A DNA stretch of 10,069 nt from Planctomycetaceae bacterium (GCA_023258825.1 JALQWE010000095.1:1-10069), one strand, 5' to 3'. Shown: positions 1 to 6,503, counted from the stretch's first letter. The notes: generated by a model not told the origin, from the letters alone. Translations and numbers: made by a program.

Positions 1-1
1 G

Positions 2-841
2 GGGCGAAACCCGGCCTACAGCGTCAAGTGCCGCATCGGCGCCGCAATGATCTGGGACGCCGAAAAATCCGGACGCCTGAAGCCCGGCATGGAAGTGGTC
101 GAACCCACCAGCGGAAACACCGGGATCGCGCTCGCCTTTGTCTGTGCAGCCCGCGGCTACAAATTGACCCTGACAATGCCCGAAACCATGTCCATCGAAC
201 GTCGCATGATCCTGCGCGCGTTCGGGGCCAACCTGATCCTGACTCCCGGCTCAGAAGGGATGAAAGGCGCCATCGCCCGCGCCGAAGAAGTCGCACAGCG
301 CCCCAACACCTTCATGCCCCAGCAATTCAAAAATCCAGCCAATCCCGATATCCACTTCCGCACCACCGGTCCCGAAATCTTTACCGATCTGGCCGGTAAG
401 GTCGATGTCTTCGTCGCCGGCGTCGGAACAGGTGGCACCATCACCGGAGTCACTCGCTATCTGAAGCAGGAAAAAGGGTTGCCGCTGCTCTCAGTAGCCG
501 TTGAACCCGCCTCCAGCCCGGTTCTCTCCGGCGGCGCCCCAGGAAAACACCGAATTCAGGGAATCGGTGCCGGTTTCAAACCCGATATCCTCGACATGTC
601 CCTTGTCGACGAAGTGCTGCAGGTGACCGATGAAGAAGCCATGGAAATGGCCCCGCGAGTCGCCCGCGAAGAAGGGATTCTCTGCGGAATCAGCTGCGGT
701 GCCGCGATGACCGCTGCTCTGAAAATCGCCGCCCGCCCGCAAAGCGCTGGCAAAAACATCGTCGTGGTGCTCCCCGATTCCGGAGAACGCTACCTGTCGT
801 CGCCGATGTTCGACTTCACACGCGATAACCCGGCCGCCTGA
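2..841 (+). CDS. cysK: Cysteine synthase A (O-acetylserine sulfhydrylase), 5' end cut off by the window
   Basis: This PLP enzyme makes L-cysteine from O-acetylserine and sulfide in the cytoplasm, the last step of sulfur assimilation. The open frame runs in from the left edge. The visible 279 residues begin just before the PLP-lysine motif SVKCRIG (Lys at visible residue 9). Next come the substrate loop TSGNTG (36-41), the phosphate-binding glycine loop GVGTGGT (140-146) and the C-terminal PDSGERY signature. Family members are about 310-325 residues, so roughly 30-40 N-terminal residues lie outside the window. The ATG at 47 is internal: starting there would remove the catalytic lysine. The next gene faces the other way and a strong hairpin follows the stop, so this is the end of its transcript. 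A cysM or cystathionine beta-synthase-like paralogue is possible, but the motifs and the lack of a C-terminal extension favour CysK. Confidence 0.93.
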   Translation, partial: GRNPAYSVKCRIGAAMIWDAEKSGRLKPGMEVVEPTSGNTGIALAFVCAARGYKLTLTMPETMSIERRMILRAFGANLILTPGSEGMKGAIARAEEVAQRPNTFMPQQFKNPANPDIHFRTTGPEIFTDLAGKVDVFVAGVGTGGTITGVTRYLKQEKGLPLLSVAVEPASSPVLSGGAPGKHRIQGIGAGFKPDILDMSLVDEVLQVTDEEAMEMAPRVAREEGILCGISCGAAMTAALKIAARPQSAGKNIVVVLPDSGERYLSSPMFDFTRDNPAA

Positions 842-1193
842 ACCCGTCAGGACCTCGGTCAACCTGGGAACATGGCGTTCGGGCCGCTGCTGCCGCTCGA
901 ACGCCTCTCCCTCCCCAGCCCACAGACAGAACCACGCGGTGAAGGTTCAGCCAGCCACCGCAATCCCCGCCGCAGTCGTGCAAACGCGACACGCTGACGC
1001 AACAGCCCGCACCCCGCAGCATTCTGCCCGGCCGGCCGCACTCTTCCCCGCTCAATGCCACTCCGCTGCCACCATTGGCTCAGCCACCAGCAATCGCCCA
1101 ACTGGCAATGCCCTGAATACAGCGGCCGATCCAGCGACCTCAGCAGCGTCCTCGCCAGGAAAACAGGCTTCCCCGAGATACCGCGGATCGGCT
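842..1193. other. Gene-free convergent spacer between cysK and the lut-side operon
   Basis: This 352-base stretch separates two convergent transcripts. Apart from the hairpin at 874-905 I see no RNA gene, no repeat and no credible coding region. The open frames that cross it encode Ala/Ser/Pro/Arg-rich strings without recognisable domains, and some run into the antisense of the membrane-protein gene at 1194-1472. I found no clear T-tailed terminator after the minus-strand stop at 1194. Confidence 0.6.
874..905 (+). terminator. Hairpin downstream of cysK, probable terminator
   Basis: A perfect 8-bp stem pairs GGCGTTCG (874-881) with CGAACGCC (898-905). It can extend inward by a G-U and two G-C pairs. 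It lies 32 bases after the cysK stop and is followed by a pyrimidine-rich run (TCTCCCTCCCC) and not by a clean T tract. Position and stem strength suggest transcription termination, possibly in both directions because the gene to the right converges. The missing T run keeps this tentative. Confidence 0.5.
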
Positions 1194-1472
1194 TCAGGAC
1201 TCGTTCGATTCTCCCCGCGATTCCGCCAGCGCCTGACGCTCCTGCTCAGCACGCACCAGCCGCGGATACAGCCAACGCGCCCACGCGAAGTACTGCACAG
1301 CAAAAAACAGAACCATCCCCAGTCCCACAAGGACCATCAGTAAGAACTGAGGCATCACGGCGGCCGCCATGGCGAGAAAACCAAGGCTGACCATCAGCAC
1401 GACCAACAAGCCAATCGCAACAGTCGGCGGCTGCCGACGCGGTCCGGGATTGCGCGGAAGAGGTGGCGTCAT
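1194..1472 (-). CDS. Small two-helix membrane protein of unknown function
   Basis: The 92-residue product has a Pro/Arg-rich N-terminus (about residues 1-15) and two hydrophobic segments (about 17-38 and 42-62). These are followed by an amphipathic, charged tail rich in Arg, Glu and Gln (about 66-92). That pattern suggests an inner-membrane hairpin with both ends in the cytoplasm. I do not recognise a family. The start is supported by its ATGA overlap with the stop of the SRPBCC gene (1469-1472), which implies translational coupling and co-expression. It is the last gene of the minus-strand run that begins with lutA. A chance frame is unlikely given the coherent hydrophobic pattern and the overlap, but the function cannot be read from the sequence. 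Confidence 0.72.
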   Translation of the reverse strand: MTPPLPRNPGPRRQPPTVAIGLLVVLMVSLGFLAMAAAVMPQFLLMVLVGLGMVLFFAVQYFAWARWLYPRLVRAEQERQALAESRGESNES

Positions 1473-1927
1473 GTCAGTGCTCCACTGCGGATCAGTTCCT
1501 GAAGTGTCGCATAGCGGTGGGCCATCCCCGTGCTGAGCGATTCACGGATCCGTTCTTCAGTCAGCAGGAATTTCATCATTCCACCAGGCAGCTGAAACAA
1601 CACCTCATCAGTCAGCTCACATTCGGCATCTCCCAGTGATTGGATCCGCTGAGTATGTTGCCATGCCGGCAACGGACCTTCCACCAGAACCTCCTGAATC
1701 TCGAGGTCACTCACCGCTTTGTATTCGTGAGTCATCCGCTGACGCAAACCCATGGCGGTGATGCGAAAGACAATTTTCGCTCCCACCGCAACCTCATCAG
1801 GCGCCGACAAAATCTCCAGTTCAATCTCCGGATCGCTGATCTCCGGCAGGTTTTGTGGACGCCCAAGATACGCACGCAGGGCAGCGGCGGGGCAGGGCAG
1901 TGTCACCGAGGAGACGAATTGCAGCAT
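1469..1927 (-). CDS. SRPBCC (START-like) fold protein, ligand unknown
   Basis: The 152-residue protein has the size and order of an SRPBCC/polyketide-cyclase-like domain. An opening strand (MLQFVSSVTLPCP) leads into short helices with a Leu-Pro-Glu segment near residue 28. Alternating strands follow (IELEILSAPDEV, AKIVFRITAMG, MTHEYKAVSD, IQEVLVEGP), and the protein ends in a long C-terminal helix (about 118-148). The fold forms a hydrophobic cavity used for lipids, polyketides or protein clients. Nothing in the sequence tells which. It starts 56 bases after lutB and overlaps the following membrane-protein gene by ATGA, so it probably belongs to the same transcript. No strong Shine-Dalgarno sequence precedes its ATG. 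The fold call comes from the sequence pattern and is moderately sure. A direct role in lactate use is not established. Confidence 0.72.
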   Translation of the reverse strand: MLQFVSSVTLPCPAAALRAYLGRPQNLPEISDPEIELEILSAPDEVAVGAKIVFRITAMGLRQRMTHEYKAVSDLEIQEVLVEGPLPAWQHTQRIQSLGDAECELTDEVLFQLPGGMMKFLLTEERIRESLSTGMAHRYATLQELIRSGALT

Positions 1928-1983
1928 GTGTCAGATGTCTCTGGAGAAAGACGGGATCGAGAACCGGAATCAAAACCGAGCGG

Positions 1984-3390
1984 TCAGTGTTTGTCAGGCG
2001 GGGCCGATGCCCCCGATCGTCTGGACGCCTGCCGCTCCGCGTACAATTCACGGAATGACTTCGGTGGCGCCTGCGGGATTTCACGCTTGCGGCCCCACTG
2101 AAAGGCCGGTGTCAGTCGGCTGTACACCAGAAAACGCGGCGTCACTCGCAACGCGGTCCGAGCAACCTTGCCAGCCAGATTGAACAACCACGTCCGCGAA
2201 AACACGGCACTGAGCACTTTCATCTGCAGTTTCTTGCCAACACCGATCAGATTCTTTTTGTCCAGATGCTCACGCATCGCAAACAACTGATGGTGCAGAG
2301 GAATCTTCACGGGGCAAACGTCTGTGCACGATCCACACAGACTGCAGGCAAAAGGCAGCGTGCTGTGCTTTTCCGGAGTCTGCAGGGGGGTCAGAATGGA
2401 ACCAATCGGTCCGGGAACCGTGGATTCGTAACTGTGGCCACCACTGCGGCGATACACCGGGCACGTATTCATACAGGCCCCGCAGCGGATGCAATCCAGA
2501 CTTCTGCGGAACTCCGACTTCAGAATGGCACTGCGGCCGTTGTCCACAATCACAATGTGCATCTCACAACCCGGCCGAGGACCATGGAAGTGTGACGAAT
2601 ACGTGGTAACCGGCTGACCAGTGGCAGAACGGGCCAGCAACCGCAGAAAGACCGCCAGGTCCGCCGCCCGGGGAATCAGCTTTTCCATCCCCATCGCCGC
2701 AATATGCACGGGCGGCAGCCCCACGCCCAGGTCGGCATTGCCTTCATTCGTGCAGATCACAATGCCACCCGTCTCTGCAATCGCGAAATTGACTCCCGTC
2801 AATCCCACATCCGCCCGGCAGAAACAACTTCGCAGGTGGTTACGCGCCGCTTCAGTCAGATACTTTGGATCCGAGGCCCCTTTTTCGGTCCCCAGATGCT
2901 CATGAAAACACTCACCCACTTCCTCCTTGCGGATGTGAATGGCCGGCAACACGATGTGACTGGGCGGCTCCTGACGCAATTGAACAATCCGCTCGCCAAG
3001 GTCCGTATCGATCACCTCGATCCCATTCTGTTCCAGGTAGGGATTCAGATGACATTCTTCGGTCAGCATGGACTTGCTTTTGACCAGACGCGTGGCGTTG
3101 TGCTTCTGCAGAATCGACAGCACAATCCGATTGTGCTCAGCCGCATCCGCTGCCCAGTGCACGATCACGCCGTTCTTCACCGCGTTACGCTCAAACTCTT
3201 CCAGGTAGTCCGCCATCAGCGACTGCACATGCTGCTTGATCGCCGAAGCCGTCTCACGCAGCAATTCCCACTCCGGCACACTCGTCGCCATCCGGTCGCG
3301 TTTTTCCCGCACAAACCAGAGCGCCTTGTCGTGCCACTGTGCACGCTCACGATTGGCCGTGAATTCGGCAGCAAGTCCAGGATGTCCCAT
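1984..3390 (-). CDS. lutB: Iron-sulfur L-lactate utilisation protein LutB (YkgF/LldF family)
   Basis: LutB is the electron-transfer subunit of the LutABC-type L-lactate oxidation complex, which converts lactate to pyruvate in the cytoplasm. The 468-residue product matches family length. An N-terminal LUD domain covers about residues 60-290 and includes the segment AIAETGGIVICTNEGNADLG (204-223). A ferredoxin-like pair of [4Fe-4S] motifs follows, CIRCGACMNTCP (Cys 300, 303, 306, 310) and CSLCGSCTDVCP (Cys 349, 352, 355, 359). A C-terminal LutB-type helical region runs from about 365 to 450. The frame can open at a GTG 12 bases earlier (3402). I chose the ATG at 3390 because GGAG lies 6 bases before it and inside the GTG extension. 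It follows lutA by about 110 bases, and lutC is not adjacent. Other quinone- or cytochrome-linked oxidoreductases share the two-cluster motif, but the LUD fusion makes LutB by far the best call. Confidence 0.93.
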   Translation of the reverse strand: MGHPGLAAEFTANRERAQWHDKALWFVREKRDRMATSVPEWELLRETASAIKQHVQSLMADYLEEFERNAVKNGVIVHWAADAAEHNRIVLSILQKHNATRLVKSKSMLTEECHLNPYLEQNGIEVIDTDLGERIVQLRQEPPSHIVLPAIHIRKEEVGECFHEHLGTEKGASDPKYLTEAARNHLRSCFCRADVGLTGVNFAIAETGGIVICTNEGNADLGVGLPPVHIAAMGMEKLIPRAADLAVFLRLLARSATGQPVTTYSSHFHGPRPGCEMHIVIVDNGRSAILKSEFRRSLDCIRCGACMNTCPVYRRSGGHSYESTVPGPIGSILTPLQTPEKHSTLPFACSLCGSCTDVCPVKIPLHHQLFAMREHLDKKNLIGVGKKLQMKVLSAVFSRTWLFNLAGKVARTALRVTPRFLVYSRLTPAFQWGRKREIPQAPPKSFRELYAERQASRRSGASAPPDKH

Positions 3391-3396
3391 CGTTTG

Positions 3397-3400
3397 CTCC
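3397..3400 (-). promoter_or_regulatory. Ribosome binding site deciding the lutB start
   Basis: Read on the minus strand, GGAG sits 6 bases before the ATG at 3390 in the context GTGGAGCAAACGATG. The upstream in-frame GTG (3402) has no well-spaced purine-rich element, so the ATG is the more likely start. Confidence 0.6.
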
Positions 3401-3429
3401 ACACCCGTAAAGATCAGAAAGCCAGCCCG

Positions 3430-3457
3430 CTGTCAGCCTGACAGTTTTTCAGCTGAC
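3430..3457 (-). promoter_or_regulatory. Alternative hairpins in the lutA-lutB intercistronic RNA
   Basis: CTGTCA-GCC-TGACAG (3430-3444) is a perfect 6-bp hairpin with a 3-base loop. A second pairing, GTCAGC (3432-3437) with GCTGAC (3452-3457), uses the same bases, so the two cannot form together. On the plus strand the first hairpin is followed by five T (3445-3449), like a small intrinsic terminator facing against the operon. On the minus strand it lies 40 bases upstream of the lutB ATG. It could set relative lutA/lutB expression or mRNA stability, or stop antisense transcription. The role is inferred. Confidence 0.4.
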
Positions 3458-3499
3458 GGAACAGGTTTTCGCTCAGGAATCACAGACGCCGTTGATCAC

Positions 3500-4249
3500 T
3501 CAGAGTCCCATCGCTTCCGAGAGGATCTCCGCAAAATGCATGACCCGCATCGGCAGTTTCTGACGGCGAATGATGCCATCCAGGTGCATCAGACAGGACA
3601 TGTCACCCGCCGTCAGCACCTGAGTCCCTGCCTGTACGTGATCGTTGATCCGATCTTCCCCCATCATCGCCGAAACAGCCTCTTCCGCAATCGCAAACGT
3701 TCCGCCAAATCCGCAGCACTCGTCACGCCGCGATAACTGTGAAAATCGAATGTCTCGCAGCCCACCCAGCAATTGCTGCATCATGCTGTCACGTGATGAC
3801 ATCACCTCAGAACATGGCCCCAGCCGCAATTCACGCAGTCCGTGGCAGCTTTGATGCAAGCCCACCTGATATGGAAAACGCCCCTGAAGCTCTTTCACCT
3901 TCAACACATTCAACAGAAATTCACTCAATTCCACCGTACGGCTTCGCACCGCAGTCGCGATCCCGTCCTCTGGATCCACAAGGTGATCATAGTGATTACG
4001 CACCATCGACACACAACTTCCCGATGGCGAAACAATGTAGTCGTAACCCTCGAACGTGCTGACAAATCGCGTTGCCAGGGGCCGCGCTTCGTCCATACAA
4101 CCGCTGTTCGCCATCGGCTGGCCACAACAGGTCTGCGCCACCGGAAACTCTGCCTCCACGCCCAGAGCCTCCAGGACAGCGACCGTCGCCAGCCCAACAC
4201 CCGGATAAAACTGGTCCACATAACAGGGAATAAACAGAGCGACTCGCAT
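3500..4249 (-). CDS. lutA: L-lactate utilisation protein LutA (YkgE family, two CCG domains)
   Basis: LutA is the cysteine-rich subunit of the LutABC lactate oxidation complex and belongs to the family of heterodisulfide-reductase-like CCG proteins. The 249 residues contain two CCG (DUF224) modules. The first has Cys9, Cys41-Cys42-Gly43 (TCCGQP) and Cys79 (SPSGSC). The second has Cys135 (HQSCHG), Cys178-Cys179-Gly180 (ECCGFGG) and Cys219 (GDMSC). These cysteines bind iron-sulfur clusters in related proteins. The length matches YkgE/LutA (about 240). The ATG at 4249 opens directly on the conserved MRVALFIPCYVDQFYP start, although no good Shine-Dalgarno sequence precedes it. It is the first gene of the minus-strand run and is divergent from yqgE. 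A glycolate-oxidase iron-sulfur subunit (GlcF) also has CCG domains but is longer and carries ferredoxin motifs, so LutA is the better call. Confidence 0.92.
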   Translation of the reverse strand: MRVALFIPCYVDQFYPGVGLATVAVLEALGVEAEFPVAQTCCGQPMANSGCMDEARPLATRFVSTFEGYDYIVSPSGSCVSMVRNHYDHLVDPEDGIATAVRSRTVELSEFLLNVLKVKELQGRFPYQVGLHQSCHGLRELRLGPCSEVMSSRDSMMQQLLGGLRDIRFSQLSRRDECCGFGGTFAIAEEAVSAMMGEDRINDHVQAGTQVLTAGDMSCLMHLDGIIRRQKLPMRVMHFAEILSEAMGL

Positions 4250-4471
4250 GGTTGGTCGACACGAAAAAGAAAGGAAAACTCGGAAGTCACACCCCGTACC
4301 GTCACGCTCACTGCAACAGTTGACCGGTGCTGAATCCTACCCGATCCGACGCCGTGATCCCAGGCAGAAGCACTCCGAGACTCCGATTCCTGCATTCCGG
4401 CAGCGGATTTCAGCGAAATGACCGTTTTGCCCTCCAACGCCCAGCCCCGGAAAAACCGCCGTTTCTGCCCC

Positions 4472-4488
4472 CAGGTGCCATGCACCTG
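4472..4488. repeat. REP-like palindrome, copy 1
   Basis: CAGGTGC-CAT-GCACCTG is a perfect 7-bp inverted repeat around a 3-base centre, followed by AA. Its reverse complement matches copy 2 at 4538-4553 over 16 bases. Short palindromes of this type in intergenic DNA resemble REP elements. That it is dispersed genome-wide is inference, since only this pair is in the window. Confidence 0.65.
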
Positions 4489-4537
4489 AATACCCGCCGC
4501 GGAAAAACACCTCGGACACAACTGCATTTTTATCCAA

Positions 4538-4553
4538 AGGTGCATGGCACCTG
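4538..4553. repeat. REP-like palindrome, copy 2 (inverted relative to copy 1)
   Basis: AGGTGC-ATG-GCACCT, plus a trailing G, is the exact reverse complement of 16 bases of copy 1 (4472-4487). The two copies are 50 bases apart, an arrangement like the paired units of BIME-type elements. Together they could also fold into one 16-bp stem. Confidence 0.65.
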
Positions 4554-4643
4554 AACGGCAGCATCACCGGAACATCCGGTGCAGACGCCCGGATTTCTGC
4601 GGTCGCTCCAGACCTCCGCACTGTGTCCGAAACCGCTCACACG

Positions 4644-4652
4644 TGGTATAAT
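4644..4652 (+). promoter_or_regulatory. Extended -10 promoter for yqgE
   Basis: TGGTATAAT combines a perfect TATAAT (4647-4652) with the extended -10 TG one base upstream (4644-4645). The -35 region about 17 bases earlier (near 4624-4629) is poor, as is usual for extended -10 promoters. The predicted start near 4659-4660 leaves a leader of about 50 bases before the ATG at 4711. In GC-rich DNA such a match at this place is unlikely to be chance. Confidence 0.65.
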
Positions 4653-4710
4653 CTCGCAGCAACCGCGAAACCCTCGGCGGCGTGTCCCCTTCCCTTCCGG
4701 ATCTGTGTCC

Positions 4711-5289
4711 ATGTCTGACGATTCGATCCAATCCCTTCAGGGCTGTTTCCTCGTAGCCGGTCGACATCTCCGGGATCCGAACTTTTTTCGGACCGTGGTC
4801 CTCGTTCTGACCCACAGCGAAGATGGCGCCATGGCGCTGGTCATCAATCGGCCGTCCTCCATGACCATCGGCAAGGCCCTGTCACAAAATGGGCCCGTCA
4901 ACGATGCCGATGCCCCCGTATTCATCGGTGGCCCCGTCGAACCAACTTCGCTGTTCATCCTGCACAACTGCACCACACTCGCCGGTGCTGATCGCGAAAT
5001 CGGACCCGGAATCTTTCTCGCCGGCAGCGACCTGTCATTCGAAACCGTCGTCCGGACTCCTGCAAAGGAACCCGTTCAGCAACGGTTCCGGTTGCTGTCC
5101 GGATACGCAGGCTGGAGTCCCGGGCAGTTAGAATCCGAGTTGGCTCGCGGCGACTGGCATATCCTGAAGGCGGATGCGGAATTGGTGTTCGAGGACGATC
5201 CGTATGGCGTCTGGGACGTCTGCATGCGAAGAATCCAGCGGCACACAAGGCTACTGAATGTGCCCGTACGAAACCCGGAATGGAACTGA
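4711..5289 (+). CDS. yqgE: YqgE/AlgH family protein (UPF0301)
   Basis: The 192-residue protein matches the length of the family (about 185-190) and its conserved blocks. These are an N-terminal LQGCFLVAGRHLRDPNFFRT (9-28), VVLVLTHSEDGAMALVINRP (29-48), the VFIGGPV turn (70-76) and GYAGWSPGQLESELARGDW (131-149). The closing block includes DPYGVWD. Family members are soluble cytoplasmic proteins of unresolved biochemical role. AlgH was named for an effect on alginate regulation in Pseudomonas, which need not hold here. I chose the ATG at 4711 because homology begins there and a promoter lies just upstream. An in-frame ATG at 4579 would put the promoter inside the gene. No Shine-Dalgarno sequence is evident. 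It stands alone, divergent from lutA and convergent with fabH. Confidence 0.92.
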   Translation: MSDDSIQSLQGCFLVAGRHLRDPNFFRTVVLVLTHSEDGAMALVINRPSSMTIGKALSQNGPVNDADAPVFIGGPVEPTSLFILHNCTTLAGADREIGPGIFLAGSDLSFETVVRTPAKEPVQQRFRLLSGYAGWSPGQLESELARGDWHILKADAELVFEDDPYGVWDVCMRRIQRHTRLLNVPVRNPEWN

Positions 5290-5312
5290 CACCGACAACC
5301 GAGGTTGCGACA

Positions 5313-5336
5313 CCGGGCAACACCAGAATTGCCCGG
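5313..5336. terminator. Hairpin between convergent yqgE and fabH
   Basis: CCGGGCAA (5313-5320) pairs perfectly with TTGCCCGG (5329-5336) around an 8-base loop. It lies 24 bases after the yqgE stop and 40 bases past the fabH stop on the other strand, where a shared bidirectional terminator would be expected. Neither side has a strong T tract (CATTTCAC on the plus side), so function is tentative. Confidence 0.45.
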
Positions 5337-5362
5337 CATTTCACGAGGCTCAATCGCCGGCG

Positions 5363-5390
5363 ACCAGCGGAACAACTACCAGCGGAACAA
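5363..5390. repeat. 15-bp tandem duplication across the fabH stop codon
   Basis: ACCAGCGGAACAA occurs at 5363-5375 and again at 5378-5390, a period of 15. On the minus strand, the codons for Leu-Phe-Arg-Trp before the TAG stop are repeated in frame immediately after it. It looks like a replication-slippage duplication of the gene's last codons. Confidence 0.7.
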
Positions 5391-6503
5391 GCCGGTTCCC
5401 CACGTCAATCCGGCGCCAAATCCGCACATCAGCACCAGATCGCCCTGACGAATCCGGCCTTCACTGAAGGCTCCGTCAAGCGCCAGTGGTATGGATGCCG
5501 CTGAGGTATTGCCGTATTTGTCGAGGTTGTTGTAAACCTTGCTGGCAGGAATCCCAAGGACTTTCATGGCGTGATCTATGATCCGCATGTTGGCCTGGTG
5601 CAGCACAAACAGGGCCACGTCGTCTGTGGTGTAGCCGGATTTTTCCAGCACCGTCAGAATGGATTCTGTGACGGCCTGTACGGCCCACTTGAAGACGTTG
5701 CGTCCATCCATCCGCAGAAAATGCTCGCCAGCCTCTACGGCCGCCGGTGTCAGCGGCTGACTGGTGCCTCCGGATGGACGGTCCAGCATCGCTCCGCCAG
5801 ACCCATCAGCCCCCAATTGGTAACAGATCAATCCGTGACTGTCGTCTGCAGCCTTCAGGACCACAGCTCCGGCACCGTCACCAAACAGCGGAGCCGTCCG
5901 TTGATCGTCCGGCCGCACAATGCGACTGTTGACATCGGCACCGATGACCAGGGCACACCGCGCATTTCCCGTCACGATAAACTGAGCTGCCGTGGCCAAA
6001 GCATACATGAAACCGGAACAGGCAGCCTGCACGTCCATCGCAGGAGCGTCCAGTTGCAGCTTATCCTGAACCAGACAGGCGGTGGAAGGACAGGTGTAGT
6101 CCGGAGTAAATGTGCCGACAACCAGCAGGTCCACATCTTTGGGACGCACATTTCCGGCTGCCATGGCCCTGAGCGCCGCCTGAACGGCGAGATCACTGGT
6201 GGCTTCTCCCTCACCGGCAAAACGGCGTTCGCAGATCCCGGTCCGACGCTTGACCCAACCTTCTTCAAATCCGTACCGCTGCTCCAGCTCTTCGTTGGTG
6301 ACGACGCGCCCCGGCACCCACGCTCCCAGAGAATGAATCTGGAACCCTGTCAGTCGCGCTGTCCGATCCGTTCGCCGAAACCGCAATTGCGGCTCATCGT
6401 CGGCAGGCACTTCCTTTGAAGACGGCTGCAAGGCTTCAAGCACCTTCCTGGGATCAATCACGGCGTCTGACACGTCGACTGATACGGTTGTGGAGGAATT
6501 CAT
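5376..6503 (-). CDS. fabH: 3-oxoacyl-ACP synthase III (KAS III, FabH-like)
   Basis: KAS III joins acetyl-CoA to malonyl-ACP to start fatty acid synthesis in the cytoplasm. With the ATG at 6503 the protein has 375 residues. The thiolase-fold catalytic triad is complete: Cys162 in AACSGF, His302 in LHQAN and Asn332 in YGNTSAAS. The N-domain signature WVKRRTGI (83-90) and the terminal GFGAGLTWGTGLFRW are also typical. FabH is usually about 320 residues. The extra length is an N-terminal extension of about 50 residues, acidic in its first part, before LTGFQIHSLGAWVPG. I chose 6503 because a GGGGA element lies 6 bases upstream. The frame could open at 6587, adding 28 residues with no support. No other fatty-acid gene is nearby, so this may be a second KAS III or one that primes a special acyl chain. 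A related 3-oxoacyl-ACP synthase of secondary metabolism cannot be excluded. Confidence 0.88.
   Translation of the reverse strand: MNSSTTVSVDVSDAVIDPRKVLEALQPSSKEVPADDEPQLRFRRTDRTARLTGFQIHSLGAWVPGRVVTNEELEQRYGFEEGWVKRRTGICERRFAGEGEATSDLAVQAALRAMAAGNVRPKDVDLLVVGTFTPDYTCPSTACLVQDKLQLDAPAMDVQAACSGFMYALATAAQFIVTGNARCALVIGADVNSRIVRPDDQRTAPLFGDGAGAVVLKAADDSHGLICYQLGADGSGGAMLDRPSGGTSQPLTPAAVEAGEHFLRMDGRNVFKWAVQAVTESILTVLEKSGYTTDDVALFVLHQANMRIIDHAMKVLGIPASKVYNNLDKYGNTSAASIPLALDGAFSEGRIRQGDLVLMCGFGAGLTWGTGLFRW

Larger units (their letters stand above)
4250..4710. other. Divergent spacer between lutA and yqgE
   Basis: This 461-base region holds the control DNA for two divergent genes. It contains two REP-like palindromes (4472-4488, 4538-4553) and an extended -10 promoter for yqgE (4644-4652). 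I could not identify a convincing lutA promoter on the minus strand. A plus-strand frame opens at 4579, but its first 44 residues span the promoter and lack any family similarity, so I treat it as non-coding. No RNA gene is visible. Confidence 0.6.

Noticed and set aside
939..1343. Plus-strand open frame of 134 codons
   Set aside because: Ala/Ser/Pro/Arg-rich without any domain, and it runs antisense into the membrane-protein gene at 1194-1472, which has a coherent hydrophobic pattern and a coupled start.
2704..3441. Long plus-strand open frame of 245 codons
   Set aside because: It is antisense to lutB. The protein has no recognisable domain, while the minus strand shows LUD and iron-sulfur motifs over the same bases.
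3430..3449. Plus-strand intrinsic terminator
   Set aside because: The hairpin plus T run looks like one, but no plus-strand gene lies upstream of it, so I list it only as an intercistronic RNA structure.
3925..4545. Minus-strand open frame of 206 codons spanning the lutA 5' end and the spacer
   Set aside because: It overlaps lutA in another frame and covers the REP-like repeats. The translation is Arg/Trp/Ser-rich noise.
4579..4710. N-terminal extension of yqgE from the ATG at 4579
   Set aside because: It contains the extended -10 promoter, has no family similarity, and the conserved protein begins right after the ATG at 4711.
5571..6419. Plus-strand open frame of 282 codons
   Set aside because: Shadow of fabH, whose catalytic Cys, His and Asn are all intact on the other strand.
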